This document shows, piece after piece, positions 1-8,164 of a stretch of DNA of 64,000 nt. This DNA comes from Betaproteobacteria bacterium. Lineage in GTDB: Bacteria; Pseudomonadota; Gammaproteobacteria; Burkholderiales; JACQAP01. Both the position numbers and the translations under genes were made by a program. Position 1 is the stretch's first letter. Every line of letters starts with the position of its first letter. The notes below the pieces were generated by a model. It searched no databases, was not told where the DNA came from, and was given only the letters and a program-made list of their open reading frames with translations. The DNA lies in the NCBI GenBank assembly GCA_016194905.1, contig JACQAP010000034.1, positions 1-64,000 of the forward strand, written 5' to 3'.

Positions 1-85
1 ACCTTAGCCGTGTCCTGCGCACCCGTGGCACGGCATCTGAAGCCGCTTCAATCCCCATAGGTCACCGCCTTAACCCGGCGGTTCA

Positions 86-145
86 GTCCAACCCGATTTT
101 ATCTGTCATGCTGTCGCACGACAGATAAAATCCTATTCGTTAGAA
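86..145. other. attC-like integron recombination site
   Basis: The 60-bp stretch begins with GTCCAAC (86-92), which fits the attC inverse core RYYYAAC, and ends with GTTAGAA (139-145), one base off the core GTTRRRY. Between them lies a perfect 13-bp inverted repeat (95-107 and 120-132) with a 12-nt loop. A start codon follows 12 bp downstream. Size, end motifs and internal palindrome are those expected of an attC site. No integrase gene is present in the window, so this could be the edge of an array continuing to the left or an isolated cassette cluster. Confidence 0.55.
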
Positions 146-156
146 GGCCGCGATCG

Positions 157-438
157 ATGAGCGCCAAAGACATTATTGGCATCCTGCTATTCGCAGTCGG
201 GGTAACGGTCGGAACGTTGGGTTACCGCTGGCTCGGACTTGTGTGGTTCTGGATAGGGGCACTCTCGCTCACTGTTGGCTTACTCCTTGTACTAAACGCA
301 GTGCGCGAGCGTAAGTTACTCGATGAAATGCGAAAAGGTGAAGGGCCTGGCGACTTTGGAGATCGGCACTATTATTCTGGCTCTAGCGCTGCCGATTCAA
401 TTGATGTTGGTGGCGGTCATGGCGATGGTGGCGACTGA
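157..438 (+). CDS. small two-helix membrane protein, likely cassette-encoded
   Basis: A 93-residue protein of unknown function. Two hydrophobic segments (about residues 5-23 and 28-47) form a predicted membrane hairpin. The charged remainder ends in a Gly/Asp/His-rich tail (GGGHGDGGD). It starts 12 bp after the attC-like core site. The sequence TTCTAAC at 451-457, shortly after the stop, is the exact reverse complement of the GTTAGAA core at 139-145, as expected for the next attC arm. The other half of that second site is degenerate. I do not recognise a family; the cassette context is inference. Confidence 0.6.
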   Translation: MSAKDIIGILLFAVGVTVGTLGYRWLGLVWFWIGALSLTVGLLLVLNAVRERKLLDEMRKGEGPGDFGDRHYYSGSSAADSIDVGGGHGDGGD

Positions 439-559
439 GGTGAATCCGCCTTCTAACCGTTCGCTGGTGCCGACCGTCCGCCTGCGGCGTCCGGCCGCAC
501 ATCTTTTTCGTAGACGACATGGCCCGGCCACGCTGCGTTACTGTAAGTAGGCCCCAGAC

Positions 560-1156
560 ATGAACCATCCATTGCGGTGCCAGTGTGGCACTTTGAAGGG
601 CTACGTCAGCCACCCCAAGAAAGTGAACCGGGGCGTGTGCTACTGCAAAGACTGTCAAGCCTATGCGCACTTCCTGGACAAGACCGGCGACATACTGGAC
701 GAGATGGGAGGAACGGACGTTGTCGCAACCCTTCCCAAGTACCTCACCTTCACCGAGGGCTTCGAAGCCCTCGCCTGCATGTCCCTCACAGAGAACGGAC
801 TTCTGCGTTGGTATGCGAGTTGCTGCAACACTCCAATTGCCAACACCCCGCGTGACTTCAAAGTTTCCTTTGTCGGCCTCGTTCACACATGCTTGGAAGA
901 TCCTTCGATAACCTTGGAGAGTTCCTTCGGCCCCGTCCGCATGCGGGTAAACACAAAGCACGCCAAGGGCAAGCCGAAGTCAATGCCGATCAGCACACTC
1001 GCAGCAGTTCTTCGGTTCTTGATTTCACTGATCCGCGCTCGCCTGGATGGCAGCTACAAGTGCACACCGTTCTTTGCCCCGGGTCGGGGAACCCCTGTCA
1101 TACCGCCAAGGGTGCTCACCAGCAGTGAGCGAGATCGAGTGATGAATGCCGTCTAA
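560..1156 (+). CDS. DUF6151/GFA-like zinc-binding protein
   Basis: A 198-residue protein with the cysteine layout of GFA-type (glutathione-dependent formaldehyde-activating-like) zinc folds. CQCG lies near the N terminus, then CYCKDCQAY around residue 27, and YASCCNTP around residue 85. This best matches the DUF6151 group, whose reaction is unknown. Proteins of this type are frequently carried on integron cassettes. Its TAA stop lies inside GTCTAAC (1151-1157), an exact match to the attC inverse core, so the gene ends the way cassette genes do. The segment continues directly into the 3' end of the next gene, so the rest of that attC seems lost. Confidence 0.75.
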   Translation: MNHPLRCQCGTLKGYVSHPKKVNRGVCYCKDCQAYAHFLDKTGDILDEMGGTDVVATLPKYLTFTEGFEALACMSLTENGLLRWYASCCNTPIANTPRDFKVSFVGLVHTCLEDPSITLESSFGPVRMRVNTKHAKGKPKSMPISTLAAVLRFLISLIRARLDGSYKCTPFFAPGRGTPVIPPRVLTSSERDRVMNAV

Positions 1157-1175
1157 CAAACGTTGCCCGAACCCG
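1151..1175. other. attC half-site remnant
   Basis: GTCTAACAA at the stop codon of the GFA-like gene matches the left end of classical attC sites (RYYYAAC followed by AA). No complementary core (GTTRRRY) is found before the convergent amidohydrolase gene ends at 1181, so only the left half appears to be preserved. Confidence 0.4.
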
Positions 1176-1180
1176 CGTTC

Positions 1181-2629
1181 TCACTGTCTGCCCAGCACCC
1201 GCCCGGACCTTCCGCCGGTCGGCTTGCCGTTGCGCCAAACGACTGCACCGTTGACGATCGTCGCGTCGATGCCGCGCGCCGACTGGATCGGCTTCGCCCA
1301 AGTCGCGGTTTCATCCACGGTCTTCGGATCGAAGACGGTGATGTCCGCGTAAGCCCCCTCCCTCAGCACGCCTCGATCCTTCAGGCCGAAGGTCTTCGCC
1401 GGCAGGCCGGTCATCTTGCGCACGGCGGTTTCGAGGGGAAAAAGCTTGAGGTCGCGACTGTAGTGGCCGAGCACCCGCGGGAAACATCCCCACAACCGCG
1501 GATGCGGCGCGATGTCGTGCGGCAACCCGTCGGAACCGATCATGGTGTGCTCGAAGGAAAGAATGCGCTGCACGTCGGCCTCGTCCATCGAGAAGTAAAT
1601 CGCCGACGCCGGCTGCAGCTTGGCGATCGCTTCTTCGACCGGCAGGCCCATTTTCCTCACCACGTCGTCGAGATCCATGCCCGCGAACTGCGGCCAGGGT
1701 CGCGAGGAGCTGACGATCACGCGCGAGCAGATCCGCGTTCGCGCATAACTCAGCATCGTCGAAGACGCCATGTACGGATAACAGTCCAGGCACACCGGCT
1801 GGGTGCGCATCGCATCGCCGATTCGCCGCAGCGTTTCCCTCGATCGTCCATGACTGCGTGTGCCCACGACTTTGTGGTGCGAGATCACCACCGGCACATC
1901 CAGCTCGCGTCCGACGCGAAAGCTTTCATCGAGCGACTCCATGACCCGCTCGGCCTCGTCGCGCATGTGCGTGCAATAGATGCCGTTGAATTCCTTCAGA
2001 GGCCGGGCAATCTCCATCACTTCCTCGGTCGGCGCCGCATTCGACAATTCGTAGTAGAGGCCCGTCGAGAAACCGATCGCGCCCGCCGACAAGGCTTCGC
2101 GCACCAGCTCGCGCATGCGCCCGATCTCCGCGGCGGTGGCGGGCCGGTCCAGGTTGTCCATCGTCGCCACGCGCAGCGTCATGTGGCCTACGAGCAGCGC
2201 ACAATTGGCCGCCGCCGGGTGGGCGCCAAGTTCCTCGACATAAGCGCGGAAGGTCGGAAAGCGGAACCACTTGCCTTCGTTGTCGAGCAGGTCGAGCGGC
2301 GACGGTACGACGCCCTTCATGCCGCCCGGCATGGGCGACAACGAGATTCCGCAGTTGCCCGCCACCACCGTGGTCACGCCCTGGCTCACCTTCGGCGCCA
2401 TCTCGCCGGCGGACAACATCAGCCGGTCGTCATGCGTGTGCGCGTCGATGAAACCCGGCGCCGCGACTTTTCCGGACGCATCCACTTCGACGTCGGCATT
2501 GTCCCGATCGAGCCGGCCAATTTTGGCGATGCGGTCGCCGCGCACGCCGATGTCGCCATCGAAGCGCGCAGCCCCGCTGCCGTCGATGATGGTTGCATTC
2601 CTGATCAGCAGATCGAATCGCTCGTCCAT
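1181..2629 (-). CDS. N-acyl-D-amino-acid deacylase (amidohydrolase superfamily)
   Basis: A 482-residue D-aminoacylase-type metal hydrolase that would remove the acyl group from N-acyl-D-amino acids. The N terminus has the small beta-sandwich opening (DLLIRNATIIDGSG). The metal motif DAHTHDD lies near residue 63 and the Cys ligand segment NCGIS near residue 93. The catalytic Asp region GSDGLPHD lies near residue 370, and the sandwich closes with the usual C-terminal segment. No signal peptide is seen. It follows the SPFH genes on the same strand after a 132-bp gap that holds repeat sequence, so co-transcription is uncertain. Confidence 0.88.
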   Translation of the reverse strand: MDERFDLLIRNATIIDGSGAARFDGDIGVRGDRIAKIGRLDRDNADVEVDASGKVAAPGFIDAHTHDDRLMLSAGEMAPKVSQGVTTVVAGNCGISLSPMPGGMKGVVPSPLDLLDNEGKWFRFPTFRAYVEELGAHPAAANCALLVGHMTLRVATMDNLDRPATAAEIGRMRELVREALSAGAIGFSTGLYYELSNAAPTEEVMEIARPLKEFNGIYCTHMRDEAERVMESLDESFRVGRELDVPVVISHHKVVGTRSHGRSRETLRRIGDAMRTQPVCLDCYPYMASSTMLSYARTRICSRVIVSSSRPWPQFAGMDLDDVVRKMGLPVEEAIAKLQPASAIYFSMDEADVQRILSFEHTMIGSDGLPHDIAPHPRLWGCFPRVLGHYSRDLKLFPLETAVRKMTGLPAKTFGLKDRGVLREGAYADITVFDPKTVDETATWAKPIQSARGIDATIVNGAVVWRNGKPTGGRSGRVLGRQ

Positions 2630-2639
2630 CTATTTACCC

Positions 2640-2725
2640 AATAAATTCTTCAGCCACAGAGGATTCTTCACAATACCCCCTTGAGGGGTACACAAAGGAT
2701 ACAGAGAAAGTCGGCGTGGTGGCAT
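2640..2725. repeat. intergenic repeat with small hairpin
   Basis: The gap between the D-aminoacylase and the last SPFH gene carries purine-rich repeat-like units (gccacagagga, acaaaggatacagag). In the middle is a hairpin, TACCCCC-TTGA-GGGGTA, at 2674-2690. It resembles the dispersed 'cacagag' type intergenic repeats seen in many proteobacteria. It may also act as a weak transcript end for the upstream cluster, although no T-run follows. Confidence 0.35.
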
Positions 2726-2761
2726 CGCCTTAAATTTGTCGCAGGCTGCCGCGCCCGAAAC

Positions 2762-3739
2762 CTATTTCTCGTTTCCCGGAGCCGTCACTCGAAGATTGAT
2801 CGGAACACGACCGCCCTGAGAATCGATGACGTAAAGCTTCACCTTCGGAAGGATCTTCTCCATGGAATCCAGATAGATCCGTGAGCGCGTCACGTCTGGT
2901 GCCTTTTGATACTCCTGCAGCAGCGCCTGGAAGCGGGTGGCATTGCCGATGGCTTCGGCGATGCGCTGCTGCCTGTAGTTCTGCGCGTCGCCCACGGTCC
3001 GGCTGGCTTCGCCCCGTGTTCTCGGAATCTGGTCATTCGCATAAGCGCGCGCCTCGTTTTGCGTTTTCTCGCGGTCTGCCATGGCGTCGGCGACATCCTG
3101 AAATGCCTGCGCAACGGATGGATCCAGCGTGATGTTCATGATGTTCACCGAGGAGATCTGGACGCCGCTCTGGTAGCGATCCAGCGCCTCCTGGGTCTTC
3201 AGCTTGACCCGCCCCTGGATGGCGAGCCGGCCGGTGGTCAACACTTCGTCGATCGGCATGCCCACCACCGTTTCCGTCAGAACGCTTTCGGCGAGCGTTC
3301 CGACCAGCGTCTGCGGTCCGTCGACCTGGAACAGATAATCGGCGGGGTTGCGGATGACGTATTGGACCACCAGGGCAACATTGAGGATGTTGGTGTCGCC
3401 CGTCAGGAGCTCGACGCCTTTGAGCGACTCCGAGTCATTGTCGCGCAAGTTGAAGCCGACTCCGATCTTCATGACACTGGTCGTCTTGAGAACGTCGACC
3501 CGATCCACCGGCCAAGGCATCCGGTAATGCATTCCCGGTCCTACGCGCGCCTCGATGGCTCCGAACCGGCGCACCACCGCGTGCTCGTCCGCATTCACCA
3601 CGTAGAATCCGGAGGCGAAGTAGGCCACAGGCAGGACGAACCCGAGCACGCCGATCCAGTAACGCCGCTTAGGCATCGCCGACGTATCCCCCGGCGATCC
3701 CGCCTCGTTGCGCATGGCCTCCCGACCACGATCGCTCAT
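2762..3739 (-). CDS. HflK-type SPFH protein
   Basis: A 325-residue single-pass membrane protein. One transmembrane segment lies at about residues 26-46 and is followed by the SPFH/band-7 domain (NADEHAVVRRFGAIEARVGPG, then YRMPWPVDRVD) and a helical region rich in Ala, Glu and Arg. HflK forms cages with HflC that surround and restrain the FtsH protease; this copy is probably a paralogue dedicated to this locus. Its ATG overlaps the stop of the HflC-type gene by 4 bp (ATGA, 3736-3739), which indicates translational coupling. It is shorter than canonical HflK (about 400 residues) and lacks the Gly-rich N-terminal tail. Confidence 0.85.
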   Translation of the reverse strand: MSDRGREAMRNEAGSPGDTSAMPKRRYWIGVLGFVLPVAYFASGFYVVNADEHAVVRRFGAIEARVGPGMHYRMPWPVDRVDVLKTTSVMKIGVGFNLRDNDSESLKGVELLTGDTNILNVALVVQYVIRNPADYLFQVDGPQTLVGTLAESVLTETVVGMPIDEVLTTGRLAIQGRVKLKTQEALDRYQSGVQISSVNIMNITLDPSVAQAFQDVADAMADREKTQNEARAYANDQIPRTRGEASRTVGDAQNYRQQRIAEAIGNATRFQALLQEYQKAPDVTRSRIYLDSMEKILPKVKLYVIDSQGGRVPINLRVTAPGNEK

Positions 3740-4779
3740 TGCGACCTCCGGTCCGACCCGGGAGATCGACGCGCGAGCGGCAGGGATTCCGTCTCCGTCC
3801 CGGTCTGCGCGGGGTCATGCGGCTTCGATGTCGCGTAATGATGCGAAGGGCTGACTGCTCCTTGACGCGGCAGCGGTCCGAGTACGCGCAGCACTTCCGA
3901 ATCGGCTGGAAGAAACAGCGTCGTGTTCTCGTCCATGAATTTCTCGTACGCCTGCAGGGTGCGCAGAAACTTGTAGAACGCGGGATTTCTGCTGAACGCC
4001 GCGGAATAGATGCGTGTGGCTTCCGCGTCGCCCTCGGCCTTGACGCGTTGCGCCTGGGAATAGGCCTCCGCCTCGATGTGAGTTTTTTCCCGGTCGGCCT
4101 GTGCGATGATCTTTCTGCCTTGCAGCTCTCCGGCGGTGCGGTACTCCTTGGCCATCTTGCCTCGCTCCGCTTTCATGCGTTCGAAAACAGGAATGCGGTT
4201 CTGCTCGGGAAGGCTCAGCCGCAACAGCTCCACGTCGATCACATCGATACCGTAGGCGGTCCGCGCGAAGGCCGCGACCCGCTCCCGGATTTCTCCGACA
4301 ATGTCACGGAAGCGCTGGGTATTCCCGTCCGGTGCGATCAGCGACGCCGCCGGATGGGTGCCGAGCACGGACCCGACTTCGCCGAGCATGATGTCGGCGA
4401 GCCGCAGATCGGCCGCAGATCGCGTAGCCAGCGTCACCAGGTAGCGCTCCGGATCGGCGACGCGCCAGGTCACCAGGCTTTCGACGACGATATTCTTCTT
4501 GTCCACGGTGAGATATTCGGCCTGGCCGGGACGCGAAAAGGTCAGGCGCCTGTCCAGACTCACGACAGTGTCGAACGGGGCCTTGATGTGAAGGCCGGGC
4601 TCGTGCATCACTCGTACCACCTTGCCGAATCTGGTCACCAGGCCGAATTCAGTGACATCGACGGTGAAGAAGCAGGTGACCAGCGCCCACACCAGTAGCG
4701 CAATCGCGACCAGCGTCACGGCCATGCGCGCCCGCGCGGCGGCCTGTGCGGGAGTCATTGGGTTGGTCGCGTGTTCCAT
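3736..4779 (-). CDS. HflC-type SPFH protein
   Basis: A 347-residue protein with one N-terminal transmembrane helix (about 19-40), an SPFH domain (TEFGLVTRFGKVVRV, PGLHIKAPFDTV) and a long helical region. Near the end is the HflC-typical segment FYKFLRTLQAYEKF followed by TTLFLPADSEVLRVL, then a low-complexity tail. In the family it partners HflK as a modulator of FtsH. Its start codon follows the stop of the permease-HflK fusion with no gap, and its end overlaps the next HflK-type gene, so the three are one translational unit. This suggests that a heteromeric SPFH assembly forms around the permease. Confidence 0.87.
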   Translation of the reverse strand: MEHATNPMTPAQAAARARMAVTLVAIALLVWALVTCFFTVDVTEFGLVTRFGKVVRVMHEPGLHIKAPFDTVVSLDRRLTFSRPGQAEYLTVDKKNIVVESLVTWRVADPERYLVTLATRSAADLRLADIMLGEVGSVLGTHPAASLIAPDGNTQRFRDIVGEIRERVAAFARTAYGIDVIDVELLRLSLPEQNRIPVFERMKAERGKMAKEYRTAGELQGRKIIAQADREKTHIEAEAYSQAQRVKAEGDAEATRIYSAAFSRNPAFYKFLRTLQAYEKFMDENTTLFLPADSEVLRVLGPLPRQGAVSPSHHYATSKPHDPAQTGTETESLPLARRSPGSDRRSQ

Positions 4780-6984
4780 TTACTTGCTCCGGCTCATGCC
4801 GGGCGGCTGCAATAGCCACATGTCCAGGTCCTTGACGTCGCCTGCGCCCGGCATGACGAATTTCTGCAGGCCCGGCAGGGTTTCTTCGATGCTCTCGACC
4901 TGCAGACGGAACCTGGTGAGCCCGGGCGCGCGCTGGTATGCGCGGAGCTTCTGCCCGAAACCCGCCGCATCTCCCTGCGCGTGCAATATTTGCTGGTCCT
5001 TCAAAGCCAGCGCCTGCTCGATCATTGCAGCCGCCTCCGCCTTCGCCTGATTCACGGTCTCGACCGCGAAGATATTGGCCCGGTTGATGGTACGCAGCTT
5101 GTCTTCCTGCGAACTGGCGACGTCGCGGAAGGCGTCGTGGACCTCGCCAGGCGGATGGACATACAGAAGTTGGAAAGACAGGATTTCGACGCCGCTTCGG
5201 GTGTCGTCCAGGACGCGCTGCAGCGTTTCTTCGACTTGGCTCTCCACGCCGCTTCGTTCAGAGGTGTAGATCGCATCGATGCCGCTGCGCGCGACGACGC
5301 CTCGCAGCGCCGCCAGGCTCGCGCCGCGCACCAGCCTGTCGGACTCGGCGACGTTGAACGTGTAGGCGACGGCGTCCTTGATCCGGAACTGAACGGCCCA
5401 GCGCAAGTCGATCAGGTTCCCGTCGCCGGTCAGAAGATAGGGCTCCTCCGGGTCCGCCTCCTTCTGGAACCACGACCCCGTTGCGGTGGTGATGTCCGGC
5501 GTCGGGGTCCAGCCTGCGGCCGTGCGCGGGCGACCGATGGGTTGCGCCGCCATTTGGGTCTTCTTGCCCGCAAAGCCGAATTCGATACGCTGCACCGAAT
5601 CCTTCGCGATGATCCGTTGCGCCTCGAACGGCCACGGCAACCGGTAATGCAGCCCCGGTTCGAGATCGGATTCGATGATCCTGCCGAATCGCATTTGCAC
5701 GCCGACTTCGCCTGGCTGAACCGTGAACAGACCGCTGCCGACATACAGGACTGCAGCGATCGCGGCGGCCGCGCGCGTCAGCCCGGCGGTGGTCAGCCGC
5801 AATCCGGACAGAGCGGCAAAGCGGTCCCTCAGCCAGATCCATTCCGCGGGCACGGGGGTGCGCCGCATGCTCAGCACGAGCAGAACGATCAGCAGCAACG
5901 CAGCTCCGACCTTGACGGACTCGGGAAGAAAGGCGGTGGTGGTACCGAAAGTTGCGCGCGGATCGATTCCCCAGGCGCGGTATATCCAGTTGAGCGCAAA
6001 GCCTGCAAGCAGGGCGACGATGGCAATCGATCCGAGATAGATCGTCATGACCCTGGCACCGAGAAACTTCAGCAGCAGCACCATGCTGCCGATGTTGGTG
6101 GCGGGTCCCGCCAGCAGAAACACCAGTGCCGCGCCGGGATTCAGGCCTTTCATCACCAGCGCGGCGGCCAATGGGGTCGCTTCGGAGGCGCAAACATAGA
6201 TCGGGATGCCGATGAGCAGCATCACCAGCATGGAAGCCAGCTCGTTGTCGAGGTAACGCTCGAAGAAAGCGGGCGGCAACGCGGCCGCCACGACAGCGGA
6301 GAGAATTATCCCCAGCACGATCCAGTAACCGGTGTCGTCCAGCAACTGACGAAACGCGTATTGATGAATTCGCCTCACGGCGTGCCACACCCCCGCCCCG
6401 CCTTCGGCGATGAGGCCCTGTCCTGTCTGCGGTCCCGAGGGGGGATCGCCAACGTGATGGTGCTCGTGAAGATCGCCGGAGTTCAGATCATGGAAATGCG
6501 CTGCCTGCGATTGCGTCTCGCCCGGGGAGGGTGGCACCTGGGTCTCGTGATGCTTCGGAGTCTTCGGCGTGCCGAACAGGTTGGTGCAAACACCGGCGGT
6601 GATGGCGGTGAACACCGCGGCAACCGGGCGGGCCACGGTGGTGATCGGATCCATCAGCGCGTAGGTGAGGCCGATGGAGTCGGCCCCGGTTTCCGGTGTG
6701 GCGATCAGGAATGCCACGGTCGCGCCCGGGTTCGCACCCTGCCGGCGCAGACCCAAAGCGGCCGGCACGACGCCGCACGAACACAAGGGCAACGGCGCGC
6801 CGATGGTCGACGCCCATAGCACCGACTTCAGCTTGCCGGCCCTGAACAGCCTGGCCAGAGTTTTTTCGGGAACGACCACGGCAAGCACCCCGGCGATGAG
6901 AAAGCCGAAGAGCAGGAAAACAGAAGCCTGCTTGAAGATGTTCCAGGTCTGCCACAGCACCTGTAAGAGGAATTCAGTCATCAA
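4780..6984 (-). CDS. fusion of SO_0444-type Cu/Zn permease and HflK-type SPFH domain
   Basis: A 734-residue protein with two parts. Residues 1 to about 370 are a polytopic permease of the SO_0444/DUF318 family, with PLPLCSCGVVP near residue 65 and CASEATPLAAALVMKG near residue 255. A cytoplasmic-type loop between the two halves is His-rich (AAHFHDLNSGDLHEHHH). From about residue 405 a further transmembrane helix leads into a complete SPFH/HflK domain (VQPGEVGVQMRFGRIIESD, PGLHYRLPWPFEAQRI). The reading frame is continuous across the junction. Family members are linked to Cu/Zn efflux. The fusion places the metal transporter physically inside an SPFH complex; that role is inference. It is the first gene of a tightly coupled three-gene unit. 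Confidence 0.85.
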   Translation of the reverse strand: MMTEFLLQVLWQTWNIFKQASVFLLFGFLIAGVLAVVVPEKTLARLFRAGKLKSVLWASTIGAPLPLCSCGVVPAALGLRRQGANPGATVAFLIATPETGADSIGLTYALMDPITTVARPVAAVFTAITAGVCTNLFGTPKTPKHHETQVPPSPGETQSQAAHFHDLNSGDLHEHHHVGDPPSGPQTGQGLIAEGGAGVWHAVRRIHQYAFRQLLDDTGYWIVLGIILSAVVAAALPPAFFERYLDNELASMLVMLLIGIPIYVCASEATPLAAALVMKGLNPGAALVFLLAGPATNIGSMVLLLKFLGARVMTIYLGSIAIVALLAGFALNWIYRAWGIDPRATFGTTTAFLPESVKVGAALLLIVLLVLSMRRTPVPAEWIWLRDRFAALSGLRLTTAGLTRAAAAIAAVLYVGSGLFTVQPGEVGVQMRFGRIIESDLEPGLHYRLPWPFEAQRIIAKDSVQRIEFGFAGKKTQMAAQPIGRPRTAAGWTPTPDITTATGSWFQKEADPEEPYLLTGDGNLIDLRWAVQFRIKDAVAYTFNVAESDRLVRGASLAALRGVVARSGIDAIYTSERSGVESQVEETLQRVLDDTRSGVEILSFQLLYVHPPGEVHDAFRDVASSQEDKLRTINRANIFAVETVNQAKAEAAAMIEQALALKDQQILHAQGDAAGFGQKLRAYQRAPGLTRFRLQVESIEETLPGLQKFVMPGAGDVKDLDMWLLQPPGMSRSK

Positions 6985-6997
6985 GAGTTCTCAGCGA

Positions 6998-7043
6998 CTT
7001 GCCGGCCGGTGACCGCACTGAGTCGCGGTCACCAGCCGGCAAG
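6998..7043. promoter_or_regulatory. strong 19-bp inverted repeat upstream of the permease fusion
   Basis: The arms at 6998-7016 and 7025-7043 (CTTGCCGGCCGGTGACCGC and its complement) pair with a single mismatch around an 8-nt loop. The hairpin lies 14 bp before the permease-HflK start and 22 bp after the acetamidase stop. It lacks a T-run, so it is either an intercistronic mRNA stabiliser or attenuator, or a protein-binding operator. Confidence 0.55.
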
Positions 7044-7064
7044 ATAATTACGCTGATGCTTGTC

Positions 7065-8099
7065 TCACTTCGGCAGATACTTCTTGTCCAGGATGCACGC
7101 CACGGAATACTGTGGATCCACTACGTTGGCAATCTTGAGTTGCGCGGTCTGACCCAGCAACTGCAGCGCTTCGAACTTGTCGTAGCCGTAGTCCTCTACC
7201 ATCCAGTTGATGAGGTCGGAGCAAGCAAGACGTAAAGCATCCATCAGAGGCCGCGTGCTGCCGATCGACATGACAACTTTGTCGTTTATCAATCGCGGCC
7301 AGCCAATCCGCTTGCCCTTGATCAGGTTCACCGTGAATCGCACGTTGAACGAGGTCTCGATGGCGGCGCCGTCGATCTCTCCATCACCTTGCGCCGCGTG
7401 GCCGTCGCCGAGCATGAACAGCGCGCCTCTCTCGTTTACCGGGAAGTACATGGTGACGCCTTCAATCACCTCGTTGAAATCCATGTTGGCGCCGTGCTGA
7501 CCGGGTACCAGCGAACTGATGCATTCCTTGCCGCCGGGCGCGGTTCCAATCGTGCCAAAGAAGGGCCGCAATGGAACCTCGACGCGCCCGATCTTGCTGT
7601 TGGGCAGGTCGAGGATGCCGACGCGACGGCTCCTGTCGATGCGCCAGATGAACAAGTGGTCCGGCACCGGTGCCGTGATCATCATGGTTTTGTACTCAGG
7701 CGCCAGGGCGCCGAAGTAGGGAATCGATCCGCCCCAGCCCCAGTCCCTGTTGAAGTCGATCTTGTCGAGGTGAACGACCAGCGTATCTCCAGGCTCCGCG
7801 CCCTCGATGAAGAACGGTCCGGTCTGAGGGTTGACCTTGCTTAGATCGAGCTTCGGAAAGAGCGTCTTGTCACCCGTTGTGTACACGTCGTTGGACGCGT
7901 CCCGGGTGCTCGTCACTACGCTGTCGCCAGGCTTGATCCGCAGTACCGGTGGATGCGAATGACAATAGGTAAACTGAACGTTATCTCCGGGATCGTACTT
8001 GAACTCGGCTGCGGCGGCCGGTCCGCACAAAGCAACAATGGATGCGGCAGCGAGCAACCACGAACTCGATGATGCCAACCTGCTGTACTTTGAAAACAT
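7065..8099 (-). CDS. exported acetamidase/formamidase-family protein
   Basis: A 344-residue member of the FmdA/AmdA fold, which hydrolyses short amides to ammonia and an acid. A clear signal peptide is visible (Arg-containing n-region, hydrophobic stretch to about residue 28, cleavage near AAAEF). Most characterised members are cytoplasmic. Family hallmarks include the segment EGAEPGDTLVVHLDKI, the conserved 'DGHAAQGDGEI' region near residue 235 and a C-terminal YSVACILDKKYLP. GGAGG-like Shine-Dalgarno sequence (GGGAGG) precedes the ATG. It lies between two SPFH groups on the same strand. Its substrate is unknown and an amidase role has not been shown for the secreted branch. Confidence 0.82.
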   Translation of the reverse strand: MFSKYSRLASSSSWLLAAASIVALCGPAAAAEFKYDPGDNVQFTYCHSHPPVLRIKPGDSVVTSTRDASNDVYTTGDKTLFPKLDLSKVNPQTGPFFIEGAEPGDTLVVHLDKIDFNRDWGWGGSIPYFGALAPEYKTMMITAPVPDHLFIWRIDRSRRVGILDLPNSKIGRVEVPLRPFFGTIGTAPGGKECISSLVPGQHGANMDFNEVIEGVTMYFPVNERGALFMLGDGHAAQGDGEIDGAAIETSFNVRFTVNLIKGKRIGWPRLINDKVVMSIGSTRPLMDALRLACSDLINWMVEDYGYDKFEALQLLGQTAQLKIANVVDPQYSVACILDKKYLPK

Positions 8100-8164
8100 G
8101 ACGACCTCCCGATTATGGTTAGTGTTGCTGAGTCATTCAGTGAGGACACCGTGATTGCGTTGTG

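Noticed and set aside
1163-2644. Long plus-strand open frame of 493 codons opposite the D-aminoacylase gene
   Set aside because: It is rich in Arg, His and Ala with no family motifs, and the opposite strand encodes a complete amidohydrolase with its metal ligands. It is a high-GC antisense artefact.
4981-6819. 612-codon plus-strand open frame opposite the permease-HflK fusion
   Set aside because: Composition is that of an antisense frame and it has no recognisable domain, while the minus strand reads as two complete known domains.
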